Positions 44,473 to 53,749 are shown, numbered from the stretch's first letter. The stretch is 64,000 bases of DNA from Limnohabitans sp. T6-5 (GCF_003063315.1 NZ_NERV01000003.1:682001-746000), one strand, 5' to 3'. Notes: generated by a model not told the origin, from the letters alone. Made by a program: numbers and translations.

Positions 44473-45356
44473 GAAGGCGAGGTGGCTTGGTGGCTCAATT
44501 GGTAGAAATCGCAGATGGCTTTCCAGGCGTCCTCAGGCGTATCCACGTAGCGAAATAAATGCAGGTCTTCTGCCGTGATGGTGCCTTCTTCGACCAACAC
44601 ATCCATGTTGATCAGCCGTTTCCAGTAATCCGTTCCGAACAAGAGGATGGGCACCGGACGGGCTTTGCGGGTTTGCACGAGGGTCATCACTTCAAACAGC
44701 TCGTCCAGCGTGCCAAATCCACCGGGAAAAGCCACCAATGCTTTGGCTCGCATCATGAAATGCATCTTGCGCAACGCAAAGTAATGAAACTTGAAGCTCA
44801 GATGGGGGGTGACGTAGGGGTTGGGGTTTTGCTCATGGGGCAAGGCGATGTTCAAGGCCACAGAAGGCGCGCCGGCTTCATGCGCGCCCCGGTTGGCCGC
44901 TTCCATGATGCCGGGGCCGCCGCCCGTGCAGATGAACAGTTTTTCTTCATCGGGCAGGTTGGCCGAGGAACGGGCCACCAAGCCTGCAAAAGTGCGTGCG
45001 TTTTCGTAATGCTGCGCATTGCGCACCAGGGCTTGCGCTTTGGCGATGGCGGGTGCCAGACCGCTTTGCTGGGCAAGCACAAGCTGGGCCTGAGCAGTCA
45101 ACCTGTCCGTGAACCGGGCACTGCCAAAAACCACCACGGTGTGGTCGATGTGGGCTTCGGTTTGAGCCAAATCAGGCTTGAGCATTTCCAGCTGGAAGCG
45201 GATACCCCGTGTTTCGCGCCTCAGTAAAAATTCGGGGTCGGCAAAGGCCAATCGACTTGCTTGCGGTTCCAGCCAATCGGCATCGTGAAAATCGGGTTTG
45301 GTTTCCGCCCAGGCATGGGGCAGGGACGGGGATTGGAGATCTGGGGTCGATTGCAT
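44469..45356 (-). CDS. LOG family protein / TIGR00730-type Rossmann fold (nucleotide 5'-monophosphate phosphoribohydrolase)
   Basis: A 295-residue protein. The catalytic signatures are 'GGGPGIMEAANRGAHEAG' (about 145-162) and 'FPGGFGTLDELFEVMTLVQ' (about 213-231), together the PGGxGTxxE motif of LOG-type phosphoribohydrolases that release cytokinin-like bases from nucleotides. The N-terminal 90 residues are an extension found in the longer proteobacterial members. Its stop codon lies in a REP head. Divergent neighbours are absent; efp lies upstream on the same strand. Confidence 0.9.
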   Translation of the reverse strand: MQSTPDLQSPSLPHAWAETKPDFHDADWLEPQASRLAFADPEFLLRRETRGIRFQLEMLKPDLAQTEAHIDHTVVVFGSARFTDRLTAQAQLVLAQQSGLAPAIAKAQALVRNAQHYENARTFAGLVARSSANLPDEEKLFICTGGGPGIMEAANRGAHEAGAPSVALNIALPHEQNPNPYVTPHLSFKFHYFALRKMHFMMRAKALVAFPGGFGTLDELFEVMTLVQTRKARPVPILLFGTDYWKRLINMDVLVEEGTITAEDLHLFRYVDTPEDAWKAICDFYQLSHQATSPS

Positions 45357-45415
45357 GCTGTGATTGTGCCTCTGCCCATCTCGGAGGCTCTGTGGATTAT
45401 TGTGCTCTGCCCATG

Positions 45416-45438
45416 AAAAAAGCCCCTGTCGGGGCTTT
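45416..45438 (-). terminator. Rho-independent terminator of efp
   Basis: An 8-bp perfect stem AAAGCCCC-TGTC-GGGGCTTT. On the minus strand the stem ends in a run of six T residues. It lies 20 bases beyond the efp stop and 60 bases upstream of the LOG gene start. Confidence 0.88.
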
Positions 45439-45458
45439 CTTAGGAGAGTCGTCTTCGA

Positions 45459-46013
45459 TCAAACGCGCTTGCGGTATTCGCCAGTGCGGGTGTCGATTTC
45501 GATTTTGTCGCCTTGGCTGACGAACAAAGGCACTGGCACTTCCATGCCGGTAGCGATCTTGGCGGGCTTGAGCACTTTGCCGGAGGTGTCGCCTTTGACC
45601 GCGGGCTCGGTCCAGGTGATCTCGCGCACCACGCTGGTGGGCAATTCGACCGAGATGGCTTTCTCGTTGTAGAACACCACTTCGAGTTCCATGCCGTCTT
45701 CGAGGTAGTTCAGGGCGTCACCCATGTTGGTGGCTTCGACTTCGTACTGGTTGAAGTCGGTGTCCATGCAGACATACATCGGATCAGCGAAGTAAGAGTA
45801 AGTGCAGTCTTTCTTGTCCAGAATGACCTGGTCCATCTTGTCGTCGGCGCGGAACACCACTTCGGTGCCGAAGTTGGCGATCAAACTTTTGAGCTTCATG
45901 CGCACGGTGGACGAGCCACGGCCACCCCGTTGGTATTCGGTGCGCAGGACGACCATGGGGTCTTTGCCGTGCATGATGACGTTGCCAACGCGGATTTCTT
46001 GAGCGGTTTTCAT
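45459..46013 (-). CDS. efp: elongation factor P (Arg32 type)
   Basis: Relieves ribosome stalling at polyproline stretches. It is 184 residues, the usual length, from ATG 46013 (an upstream in-frame start adds a non-family leader). The tip loop '[17 protein letters not shown]' places Arg at position 32 where E. coli has lysylated Lys34. Arg32 EF-Ps are rhamnosylated by EarP in betaproteobacteria and pseudomonads. earP itself is not in the window. The KOW-like and two OB domains are intact to the end '[10 protein letters not shown]'. Confidence 0.97.
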   Translation of the reverse strand: MKTAQEIRVGNVIMHGKDPMVVLRTEYQRGGRGSSTVRMKLKSLIANFGTEVVFRADDKMDQVILDKKDCTYSYFADPMYVCMDTDFNQYEVEATNMGDALNYLEDGMELEVVFYNEKAISVELPTSVVREITWTEPAVKGDTSGKVLKPAKIATGMEVPVPLFVSQGDKIEIDTRTGEYRKRV

Positions 46014-46109
46014 AGGAATTGAGTCTGAAATGAAAAAGGGGTGACCTGAGGTCAAGCCCACTATTCTAACCTGCGGGGCAGGATTGGCTGGTCGGCAAGG
46101 CTTGGTCGA

Positions 46110-46535
46110 TCAATCGCATGCCGTCAGTCCTTGCACCAGAGCGCCCAGCACAATGCCGCCCAAAGCCCACAATATGTCGGTGTTGCCGGTGCCCAAGGCC
46201 GCAATGGCTGGGCCAGGGCAGACCCCGCTCAGACCCCAGCCCATGCCAAAAATGGCCGAGCCGATGACGGTCTGGCGGTTCCAGCTGGCGGGTTGGGTGA
46301 GGAACTGGCCACCCAACAGCGGACGGCCAAACCAACGCGGAAACCCCTTGTAAGCCACCATCGCCAGACCGGCTGCACCGCCCATCACCAGCATCAAGCC
46401 CCAGTCCTTGAATCGCAAAAAGCTGATCACGACTTCAGGCTGAACCATGGTGGCCAGTGACAGGCCAAAGCCAAACAGCGCCCCGGCCAGCAAGGTGATC
46501 AGTGCTTTGGGAAAGGTGAGGGTGTGCGGGTTCAT
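46110..46535 (-). CDS. YeeE/YedE family membrane protein, second half
   Basis: A 141-residue protein with about four membrane segments. 'FGMGWGLSGVCPGPAIAALG' (about 97-116) is the second-half cysteine motif of YeeE/YedE (TsuA-like) thiosulfate/sulfur transporters. It starts by ATGA overlap with the upstream half, so the usual single-chain transporter is encoded as two proteins. A longer in-frame start was rejected because it overlaps the partner. It probably imports a reduced sulfur compound. Confidence 0.9.
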   Translation of the reverse strand: MNPHTLTFPKALITLLAGALFGFGLSLATMVQPEVVISFLRFKDWGLMLVMGGAAGLAMVAYKGFPRWFGRPLLGGQFLTQPASWNRQTVIGSAIFGMGWGLSGVCPGPAIAALGTGNTDILWALGGIVLGALVQGLTACD

Positions 46536-47005
46536 GCCAGGCTCCAGGCGATCAGGTTGGCGGTCAGAAAGGCTGTGGCCATGAAAGTGAGCACTGCGCC
46601 CAGCGAAGGCAGCTGCAACGAGCCCAGCCCGCAAATGCCATGGCCCGATGTGCAACCGTTGCCAAGGCGTGCACCGTAGCCCACCAAAAAACCGCCAATC
46701 AAGAGTTGCCAGGCTGGCACGCTGGTGTGCTGTGCTTGACCGCCTGCCAGCGCAAAGCGCCAGACCAAAGCCCCCAGCACCACACCCAGCGCGTAAACCA
46801 GCCGCCAGTTGCGGGAGTTGAGAAAGCGGTCTTGCTGAAAAAACGAGCGTTTGAACACGAGGGACCAGCTGCTGGAAAACACGGTGCTCATGCCGCCCAC
46901 CCAGCCATTGAATACATAAAGCAGCGCCACACCAGCGCCAATGGTCAGGCCGCCCAACAGGTAGTGCTGCCAGCCGAGGGGGAAGAGGGTGTTGATGAGG
47001 GTCAT
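46532..47005 (-). CDS. YeeE/YedE family membrane protein, first half
   Basis: A 157-residue protein with four to five membrane segments. 'GARLGNGCTSGHGICGLGSL' (about 111-130) is the first conserved cysteine motif of YeeE/YedE transporters. It is the upstream member of a two-gene unit and overlaps the second half by four bases. The substrate (thiosulfate or related sulfur) is inferred from family. Confidence 0.9.
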   Translation of the reverse strand: MTLINTLFPLGWQHYLLGGLTIGAGVALLYVFNGWVGGMSTVFSSSWSLVFKRSFFQQDRFLNSRNWRLVYALGVVLGALVWRFALAGGQAQHTSVPAWQLLIGGFLVGYGARLGNGCTSGHGICGLGSLQLPSLGAVLTFMATAFLTANLIAWSLA

Positions 47006-47345
47006 GGTTGGGATTATCGGGGTGAATCGCTATGGGCTTTGCTCAAGCAGCTGCCTTGGGCTTTTTATGGATCCGGCCCATTCAAGTCATTGCATTTGTC
47101 CTGAATCTGCCGCGTCACAGCTGGGCCTCGTTTGGTCGGTCAAAGTGCGGTGTTTGCGCCATTCGACCTTGAAATGTGAATTTTGATGGTTTGAGTGTTT
47201 CCAATTTTCCGCCGGTGCCTACTTTTTAAGCGCGCTCCGCCAGCCCTTGCTGGGTGGGGCTTTGGCGGCTTGTCCCTGTAGTTGTCCACAACTTTGGGCA
47301 CGGACTTTGGGGACTGTTCTGGGGGTTGTCGGGTGTGTATTTAAT
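47006..47345. other. 340-base gap before the feo promoter
   Basis: No gene is supported. A GC-rich hairpin with arms CCGCCA/TGGCGG spans about 47237-47268. The right end leads into the feoA promoter. The left end should contain the promoter of the YeeE pair, but no box stands out. Confidence 0.4.
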
Positions 47346-47367
47346 TGAGAATGATTCTCGATATAAT
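47346..47367 (+). promoter_or_regulatory. feoAB promoter with Fur box
   Basis: TGAGAAT-G-ATTCTCG at 47346-47360 matches the 7-1-7 Fur consensus at 11 of 14 positions. It is followed directly by a perfect -10 TATAAT (47362-47367), so Fur would cover the spacer. The -35 is weak. The feoA ATG is 26 bases downstream. Confidence 0.85.
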
Positions 47368-47393
47368 TGGAGGACTGTCATTTGAGACGTCCC

Positions 47394-47636
47394 ATGAACC
47401 TCGATCAAGCCCCTTTGTCCAGCGTTTGGCGTGTCGCGCGCGTGCGAGTTCCTGTGGGGCAAGGTGCTCAGGCTCGGCAGTTGGAGGAGATCGGTTTTTT
47501 GCCGGGTGAGCCTGTGTGTGTGATGTCGCGTGGCTTGTTGGGTGGCGATCCGCTGGCGGTGCGGGTGGGCTTGTCCACCTTTGCGCTGCGCCGCGCTGAG
47601 GCTCGTTGCATCGAGCTGGAGTCTGTGGATGCGTGA
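47394..47636 (+). CDS. feoA: ferrous iron transport protein A
   Basis: An 80-residue cytoplasmic SH3-like protein that accompanies FeoB. 'QARQLEEIGFLPGEPVCVMS' (about 27-46) is the FeoA core (LxxLGhxPGxxVxV). The C-terminal 'GDPLAVRVGLSTFALRRAEA' matches the 'DPI.hxh.G..halR..EA' family ending. I use ATG 47394; an in-frame ATG at 47367 overlaps the -10 box. It overlaps feoB by 8 bases. Confidence 0.93.
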   Translation: MNLDQAPLSSVWRVARVRVPVGQGAQARQLEEIGFLPGEPVCVMSRGLLGGDPLAVRVGLSTFALRRAEARCIELESVDA

Positions 47637-49527
47637 ACAACGCCTGTACCTGATGCCACGCGGCACCATGCTGGCATTGGTGGGCAATCCCAATTGCGGT
47701 AAAACGGCTTTGTTCAATTTGCTGACGGGCAGCCGCCAGAAGGTGGCCAATTACGCAGGCGTCACCGTTGAGAAAAAAGAGGGTAGTCTGCCCATGCCTG
47801 ACGGTGCTGCGTTGCGTGTGCTGGATTTGCCGGGTGTTTACAGCCTCTACCCACGTTCGGACGATGAGCGCGTGGCCTGCGATGTGCTCATGGGCAAATC
47901 TGCCGGAGAAAAGCGCCCAGATGCTTTGGTCTGCGTGGTGGATGCCACCAACTTGCGTCGTGGTCTGCGCTTGGTGCTGGCGGTCAAGCGCTTGGGCCTG
48001 CCGTGTCTGGTCGTGCTCAACATGGCCGATCAAGCGGAAGGCCGGGGCTTGAAGATTGATACCGAAGCGCTGTCTGAGGCCTTGGGCTTGCCGGTGGTGA
48101 CCAGTGTGGCTGTGCGTCAAGGGGGCGAGGCCGCCATTCGGCAGTGGTTGGTCAAACGGCCTTGGACCCACAGTTCCCCTCTGCCAGGGCGTGTCGAAAG
48201 CCCTGAGGTGCAACAGGATGCGGGCCACATTGAGGCCGACCATGTCGTGGTGCAGGACATCTTGCGTCGCTTGCAGCTGGATTCGTTGGTGCCCGATGTG
48301 TTGAGCGACCGCATTGACCGCGTGGTGCTGCACCCGTGGATTGGGCCGCTGATTTTGCTGGCCGTCTTGTTTTTGGTGTTTCAGGCGGTGTTTGCCTGGG
48401 CTGTATGGCCCATGGACCTGATCAAGTCCGGTACGGACGCGCTGTCGGCGGTGGCCCTGCAGGTGCTGCCCGAGGCCTGGTGGCGCGACCTGCTGGTGCA
48501 GGGGTTGCTGGCGGGCATGGGCGGCGTGCTGGTGTTTTTGCCGCAAATCCTGATCTTGTTTTTCTTCATCTTGCTGCTCGAAGAGTCAGGCTATTTGCCG
48601 CGCGCGGCGTTTTTGCTGGACCGCATCATGGGCGGGGTGGGGTTGTCGGGGCGTTCGTTCATTCCGCTGCTGTCGAGTTTTGCTTGCGCGGTGCCGGGCA
48701 TCATGGCCACGCGCACGATTGCCAATCGGCGTGACCGGCTGGTGACGATCCTGATCGCGCCTTTGATGACTTGCTCGGCCCGTTTGCCGGTCTACACCCT
48801 GCTGATTTCGGCCTTTGTGCCTGCCAAAACGTGGGGCGGCATGCAGTTGCAAGGGTTGGTTCTCTTGGGTCTGTATCTGGCGGGCATTGCGGGTGGCATG
48901 GGTGTGGCCTGGGTGCTCAAGCAGCTCACATGCACGGGGCGCCAGACGCGTCCGCTGATGATGGAGTTGCCGTCTTACCATTGGCCCACGCTGCGCAATC
49001 TGGCGCTGGGTTTGTGGCAACGGGCCTGGATTTTCTTGCGCCGCGTAGGCACGGTGATTTTGCTGTTGACCGTGGTGCTGTGGGGGCTCGCCAGTTATCC
49101 GGCTGCGCCTGCAGATGCGGTGGGATCAGCCATTGAATACAGCTATGCAGGTCAGATCGGGCGGGCTTTGCAAGTGCTGTTTGCGCCGTTGGGCTTCAAC
49201 TGGCAGATCAGCGTGGCCCTGCTGACGGGCATGGCTGCCCGCGAAGTGGCCATTGGTGCGCTGGCCACGGTCTATGCCGTGGTGGCGGCCGATGGCGGTG
49301 GTGCGGCCACTGCATTGGCACCGGTGCTGGCCGGGCAGTGGAGCCTGGCCACAGGCATGGCACTTTTGGCTTGGTACATCTTTGCACCCCAATGCCTGTC
49401 CACGCTGGTGGCCATTTACCGCGAAAGCGGTGGCTGGAAGTTGCCCGCCATCACCGTGCTCTATCAGCTGGCGCTGGCCTATGGCGCGGCCTTCATCACC
49501 TTTAGGTTGGTTTCAGTTTGGACCTGA
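47629..49527 (+). CDS. feoB: ferrous iron transporter B
   Basis: A 632-residue GTP-gated Fe2+ importer. The N-terminal G domain shows G1 'GNPNCGKT' (19-26), the G2 region in 'YAGVTVEKKEG', G3 'DLPGVYSLYP' (about 66-75) and G4 'NMAD' (about 129). The membrane part has two Gate motifs, 'SFACAVPGIMATRTI' and 'LIAPLMTCSARLPVY'. It is shorter than E. coli FeoB (773) and lacks the long C-terminal cytoplasmic tail. I chose ATG 47629, which overlaps feoA; a longer in-frame start lies antiphase to feoA and has no family similarity. Confidence 0.95.
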   Translation: MREQRLYLMPRGTMLALVGNPNCGKTALFNLLTGSRQKVANYAGVTVEKKEGSLPMPDGAALRVLDLPGVYSLYPRSDDERVACDVLMGKSAGEKRPDALVCVVDATNLRRGLRLVLAVKRLGLPCLVVLNMADQAEGRGLKIDTEALSEALGLPVVTSVAVRQGGEAAIRQWLVKRPWTHSSPLPGRVESPEVQQDAGHIEADHVVVQDILRRLQLDSLVPDVLSDRIDRVVLHPWIGPLILLAVLFLVFQAVFAWAVWPMDLIKSGTDALSAVALQVLPEAWWRDLLVQGLLAGMGGVLVFLPQILILFFFILLLEESGYLPRAAFLLDRIMGGVGLSGRSFIPLLSSFACAVPGIMATRTIANRRDRLVTILIAPLMTCSARLPVYTLLISAFVPAKTWGGMQLQGLVLLGLYLAGIAGGMGVAWVLKQLTCTGRQTRPLMMELPSYHWPTLRNLALGLWQRAWIFLRRVGTVILLLTVVLWGLASYPAAPADAVGSAIEYSYAGQIGRALQVLFAPLGFNWQISVALLTGMAAREVAIGALATVYAVVAADGGGAATALAPVLAGQWSLATGMALLAWYIFAPQCLSTLVAIYRESGGWKLPAITVLYQLALAYGAAFITFRLVSVWT

Positions 49528-49539
49528 TGGCCACAGCAC

Positions 49540-50307
49540 TCAGGCCGAAAACAGCGCAAACAGTTCACTCTTGAAATGAATGCCCAGCCGTGCAAAAGCG
49601 CGGTTGCGGTAGGTCTTGACGGTGGGCAGGCCCAAGCCCAGATCCAAGGCAATGCCCTCTTGCGTCATGCCTGTCAGCAGACGGGCGCAGACTTCCCGCT
49701 CGCGTGGTGTCAGTGCGGGCTCGAACTGTTGCAGTTGCATGACCCATTCTGAGGTGCTTCGGCGCGCCAGCCGGGGCCGGGTGAGTTCGATTTGTTTTTG
49801 CGCCAGAGACAGCAGCGCCGGGGCCAGCGATGCAAAGTCGGACAGCTGGCCGTCACTGAAGGGGTGCTGGTGATCGTGCCGGTAAAAGTTGATCGCAAAA
49901 ATCGCCGCGTTCTGACGCTGGACGATCGAAACCCGCTCGGCCATGCCATGGGCTTCATACACACGGGCCCGGTGTTGGGCGGGGACTTCGGGGGCCGTGA
50001 TGTGGCACAGCACCAGGCTGTCTGTTGATTCGTCCTGAGCGGCCAAGGTGCGGTCGCTCAGATAAGGCCCCGACAGGTAGGCGTTCCAGCATTCGCGGGT
50101 GGTGTCCGGAATGCCCAGGCTGGCGGACATGAAGCGGGTCGGGTCACAGCCACGCCCAGTCTGGTAAATCGAATAGGAGGCCGCTGGCACCAGGGGCTGC
50201 AGGTGCTCGAGCAGCGAGGTTTCAAATGCGTTTTGGCCCATCAGACCGATGAGCCCTGGCAAGACCTGAACGGAATGGTTGGAACAGGAAGGGGTCCACT
50301 GACGCAT
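49540..50307 (-). CDS. LuxR-family transcriptional regulator
   Basis: A 255-residue protein with a C-terminal GerE/LuxR helix-turn-helix: 'LTPREREVCARLLTGMTQEG' (about 196-215) then 'IALDLGLGLPTVKTYRNRAF'. The N-terminal 180 residues show no receiver Asp pattern or Walker A, so this is neither a typical response regulator nor a LAL protein. A ligand-sensing domain is likely. It is convergent with feoB (12-base gap) and divergent from the DUF3237 gene, which is a candidate target. Confidence 0.9.
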   Translation of the reverse strand: MRQWTPSCSNHSVQVLPGLIGLMGQNAFETSLLEHLQPLVPAASYSIYQTGRGCDPTRFMSASLGIPDTTRECWNAYLSGPYLSDRTLAAQDESTDSLVLCHITAPEVPAQHRARVYEAHGMAERVSIVQRQNAAIFAINFYRHDHQHPFSDGQLSDFASLAPALLSLAQKQIELTRPRLARRSTSEWVMQLQQFEPALTPREREVCARLLTGMTQEGIALDLGLGLPTVKTYRNRAFARLGIHFKSELFALFSA

Positions 50308-50391
50308 GGGTATAAAGCAAAGAGGGCTGGGGTTTTCCCGTCATCTTAAGGGAGGACAGACAGGCCCTTGAATTGGGAATACCCTAGCGCC

Positions 50392-50859
50392 ATGCTGAAC
50401 TTGCCAACACCCACACTGAACTTGTTTGCCGATTTGTCCGTCCAGGTGGACAAGCCCCAGGAGGTCGGCCAGACCCACCACGGCGTGCGCCGTTTGATTC
50501 CGATTCTGGGCGGGCAGGTGCAGGGGCAGGGTTGGACGGCCCGTGTGTTGCCCGGCGGCGCTGACTTCCAGCTGATCGTGAACGAGCGCATGGCCGAGCT
50601 GGACGCCCGCTACACGATCGAGACCGATGGCGGTGATCTGATTTTTGTGCAAAACCGTGCCGTGCGCACCGCCGCGCCCGAGGTGATGGCGCGCTTGGTG
50701 CGCGGCGAGCCGGTGCCGCCTGAGTCGGTGTATTTCCGCTGCAGCCCGAGTTTTGAGACAGCTTCGCCCTCACTGCGATGGATCACCGAGCGCCTGTTTG
50801 TGGGCACCGGTGCCCGCCACCCGGACCGGGTGGTGATGCGCTTTTTTGAGGTGGCCTGA
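50392..50859 (+). CDS. DUF3237 domain protein
   Basis: A 155-residue cytoplasmic protein. 'GVRRLIPILGGQVQGQGWTA', 'VLPGGADFQLI', 'ARYTIETDGGDLIFVQNRAV' and 'YFRCSPSFET' are the beta-barrel blocks of DUF3237, a family often encoded in aromatic-degradation regions. Its activity is not known. I use ATG 50392 rather than an in-frame TTG at 50368. It is divergent from the LuxR regulator and 59 bases upstream of a TctC gene. Confidence 0.88.
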   Translation: MLNLPTPTLNLFADLSVQVDKPQEVGQTHHGVRRLIPILGGQVQGQGWTARVLPGGADFQLIVNERMAELDARYTIETDGGDLIFVQNRAVRTAAPEVMARLVRGEPVPPESVYFRCSPSFETASPSLRWITERLFVGTGARHPDRVVMRFFEVA

Positions 50860-50918
50860 AGCCCATTTTTTCTTATCCACCCTGATGGGTGTCTTTTTTC
50901 CCCTGTCTGAAATACCAC

Positions 50919-51941
50919 ATGACCCGAATCGCATTGAATACCGTTGCTTCCCTGGCCCGCCGCCATGCCCTTTTGACTGCAGCATGCACGCTGTGCGCCG
51001 TGATGAGCGTGGGTGCGCAAGCACAAACAGCCGCACAGGGCTACCCCAATCGCCCGGTGCGCGTGATCGTGGGCTTTCCGGCTGGCACCGGTCCCGATAT
51101 CGTGGCGCGTTTGCTGGCGCAAAAGCTGTCCGAGGGCTGGGGCAACATGGGTGTGATCGTGGACAACAAGCCCGGTGCCGGTGGCCTGATCGCTGCCAGC
51201 GAAGCGGCCCGCGCCGCGCCCGATGGCTACACCCTGATGCTGGGCGAAACCGGTCAGCTGAGCATCGCGCCCAGCAGCTACAACAAGCTACCTTATGACC
51301 CGGCGAAAGACTTTGCCGCCGTCAGCCAGGTGGTCAGCGCCGACTTTGTGCTGCTGGTCAACCCGCAAAAGGTGCCCGCCAAAAACGTCAAAGAGTTTGT
51401 GAGCTGGACACAGCAGCAAAAGGGCCTGTTCATGGCCACCTTTGGTGCAGGCACGCCCGGCCACTTTGGCGCTTTCATGTTTGGCGATGCGGTCAAGCTC
51501 AAGCCCGAAGCCGTGCACTACAAAAACACCGGCGATGCGTTGGGCGGGCTGTTCAGTGGTGACGTGCAAGGCGTGTTTGCCAGCGTGGGTCTGGCTGCGC
51601 CCAACGTCAAGGCGAGCAAGCTGGTGGCTTTGGGCAGCACCGGGGCCACCCGCACGGGCGCACTGCCCGATGTGCCCACCATCAAGGAGCAGGGCTACAG
51701 CAACCTGGAGTTCTCGTCGTGGTTTGGCATCGTGGCACCGTCCAAGGTGCCCGCCGACATCCTGGCCAAACTGAGCGCCGACATCCAGAAAGCGGTCAAG
51801 TCGCCCGACCTCAAGGCCAAGCTCGAAGAGTCGGGCTTTCGCGTGACGGGCACCAGCCGCGAAGAGTTTGCCCGCACCATCGCGGCCGACACCGTGACCT
51901 GGGGCAAGGCTGTAGCGGCCACGGGCTTCAAGGCTGATTGA
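50919..51941 (+). CDS. TctC/Bug-family periplasmic substrate-binding protein
   Basis: A 340-residue secreted receptor. The signal peptide ends 'VGAQAQ'. 'YPNRPVRVIVGFPAGTGPDI', 'VIVDNKPGAGGLIAASE', 'ATFGAGTPGHFGAFMFG' and 'VHYKNTGDALGGLFSGDVQ' are Bug-family blocks. I use ATG 50919 instead of an in-frame GTG at 50889. No membrane subunits are adjacent. It lies 43 bases upstream of two tannase-family hydrolases, so it may bind a product or substrate of theirs; the aromatic acid receptor TphC belongs to the same family. Confidence 0.93.
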   Translation: MTRIALNTVASLARRHALLTAACTLCAVMSVGAQAQTAAQGYPNRPVRVIVGFPAGTGPDIVARLLAQKLSEGWGNMGVIVDNKPGAGGLIAASEAARAAPDGYTLMLGETGQLSIAPSSYNKLPYDPAKDFAAVSQVVSADFVLLVNPQKVPAKNVKEFVSWTQQQKGLFMATFGAGTPGHFGAFMFGDAVKLKPEAVHYKNTGDALGGLFSGDVQGVFASVGLAAPNVKASKLVALGSTGATRTGALPDVPTIKEQGYSNLEFSSWFGIVAPSKVPADILAKLSADIQKAVKSPDLKAKLEESGFRVTGTSREEFARTIAADTVTWGKAVAATGFKAD

Positions 51942-51984
51942 CACGGCCCGTTTTGCATTTACCCCTCTTTCAAGGAGACACACC

Positions 51985-53712
51985 ATGCGTTCCATTTCCA
52001 TCCACCGAGCCTTTCAGGGCCTGGGCGTTTTGTCTGCGGTCGGCGTGCTGGTCGCTTGCGGCACTTTGCAAAGCACATCGCCTGCCCCTCTGAAAGCGGC
52101 CACAGGTGCCAGCTTGCCCAACTGTGAGGCCTTGGCGTCCAAGCTCCAGTTGCCCAACACGCGCATCGAATCGGCGGCTTCTGTGGTTGCGGGCGCAGTG
52201 ATGCAAGGCGACAAAGCCGTGCCAGCGCACTGCCTTGTGAAAGGCCGCATGCACGAGCGCAAAGGCAGCGATGGGCGTGACTACGCCATTGGCTTTGAGA
52301 TGCGTTTGCCGGTGGCTTGGAATGGCCGGTTTTATTACCAAGGCAATGGTGGGCTGGATGGGGCGGTGGTGCCCGCTTTAGGCGCTTTGGGCGGTGGACC
52401 GCTCACGGGCGCACTTATGCAGGGCTTTGCTGTGATCAGCTCCGACGCTGGGCACAGTGGCCCGCAAACCACGGTGTTCGGTCTGGAGCCACAGGCGCGG
52501 CTGGACTACGGCTATCAGGCCGTGGAAAAACTCACGCCCATGGCCAAGCAGCTGATTGCCGGGGCTTACGGCAAAGGGCCTGACCGCTCGTACATCGGCG
52601 GCTGCTCCAACGGCGGGCGTCACGCCATGGTGGCGGCAGCGCGTGTGGGTGAGCAATACGACGGCTATCTGGTCGGCGCTCCTGGCTACCGCCTGCCTTA
52701 TGCGGCGCTGGCGCAAATCTGGGGTGCCCAGCAGTGGGCACCGCTGGCCACACCCGGTGCCACGGTGAAGAACCCGCTCAACCCCAATGGCACCTTGCCC
52801 GATCTGGCCAGTGCCTTCACCTCGCAAGAGCGCCAGACTGTGGCCAAAGCGATTGCTGATAAATGTGATGCCCTTGACGGCGCGAAAGACGGCATGGTGC
52901 AGGCCACACAGGCTTGCCAGGCGGCTTTCAACGTGAAGACCGATGTGGCCACCTGCACGGGTGAGCGCAACGGCGCTTGTTTGACCTCTGCACAAAAAGA
53001 CGTGGTGGCCCGCGTGTTTGGTGGCGCGCACACGGCGGACGGCCAGCGCATTTACGCCAGCTTCCCTTACGACACGGGCGTGGCCGGGGCCAACTGGGGC
53101 ACCTGGAAGTTTGTCGACTCGTTGATCCGTGATCCGCTGGCCATTGGCACCATCTTCAGCGTGCCGCCTGCGCCACTCAAGCCGCTGGATGAAAACGTCA
53201 GCCAGCGCTTGGCCATGTTCTCGGCCACCAACGACAGCTACCGCGAATCGGGCTGGTCGCTGATGACACCGCCCGGAGAGGCCAACCCCGCCAACATGGC
53301 CGCTTTGCGTGCGCGGGGAGCCAAGGTGGTGATGTACCACGGCGTGAGCGATGCGATCTTTTCGGCCGAAGACACCCGCCAGTGGGTGGAGCGCCTGAGC
53401 CGCGCCAACGCCAATCCGGGTTCGGACTTGGCCCGCTACTTCCCGGTGCCCGGCATGAACCATTGCAGCATGGGCCCGGCCGCTGACCAGTTTGATTTGC
53501 TCGGTCCGCTGGTGCAATGGGTGGAGCAAGGCGTGGCACCGCAGGCCGTGGTGGCCAGTGTGCGCGGCGCGGGTAATGCGGGTGGTGTGAACACCGAGCT
53601 GCCTGCCGACTGGTCTGCGAAGCGTACCCGTCCGTTGTGCGCCTACCCCACGGTGGCCACTTACAAAGGCAGCGGTTCGCTGGAAGACGCCAGCAACTTC
53701 TCGTGCAAGTGA
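51985..53712 (+). CDS. tannase/feruloyl esterase family hydrolase, lipoprotein
   Basis: A 575-residue serine esterase (tannase fold, also containing fungal feruloyl esterases and bacterial MHETase). A lipoprotein signal ends 'VGVLVAC'. The CS-D-HC active site is complete: Cys207-Ser208 in 'IGGCSNGGRHAM', Asp456 in 'HGVSDAIF' and His493-Cys494 in 'PGMNHCSMG'. It should hydrolyse an ester of an aromatic acid outside the cytoplasm; the substrate is not determined. AGGAG lies 9 bases before the ATG. A paralogue follows after 37 bases, so they form a tandem pair. Confidence 0.92.
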   Translation: MRSISIHRAFQGLGVLSAVGVLVACGTLQSTSPAPLKAATGASLPNCEALASKLQLPNTRIESAASVVAGAVMQGDKAVPAHCLVKGRMHERKGSDGRDYAIGFEMRLPVAWNGRFYYQGNGGLDGAVVPALGALGGGPLTGALMQGFAVISSDAGHSGPQTTVFGLEPQARLDYGYQAVEKLTPMAKQLIAGAYGKGPDRSYIGGCSNGGRHAMVAAARVGEQYDGYLVGAPGYRLPYAALAQIWGAQQWAPLATPGATVKNPLNPNGTLPDLASAFTSQERQTVAKAIADKCDALDGAKDGMVQATQACQAAFNVKTDVATCTGERNGACLTSAQKDVVARVFGGAHTADGQRIYASFPYDTGVAGANWGTWKFVDSLIRDPLAIGTIFSVPPAPLKPLDENVSQRLAMFSATNDSYRESGWSLMTPPGEANPANMAALRARGAKVVMYHGVSDAIFSAEDTRQWVERLSRANANPGSDLARYFPVPGMNHCSMGPAADQFDLLGPLVQWVEQGVAPQAVVASVRGAGNAGGVNTELPADWSAKRTRPLCAYPTVATYKGSGSLEDASNFSCK

Positions 53713-53749
53713 ATAACCCTACGAACAGCCGTCATAAGGAATGTCATCC

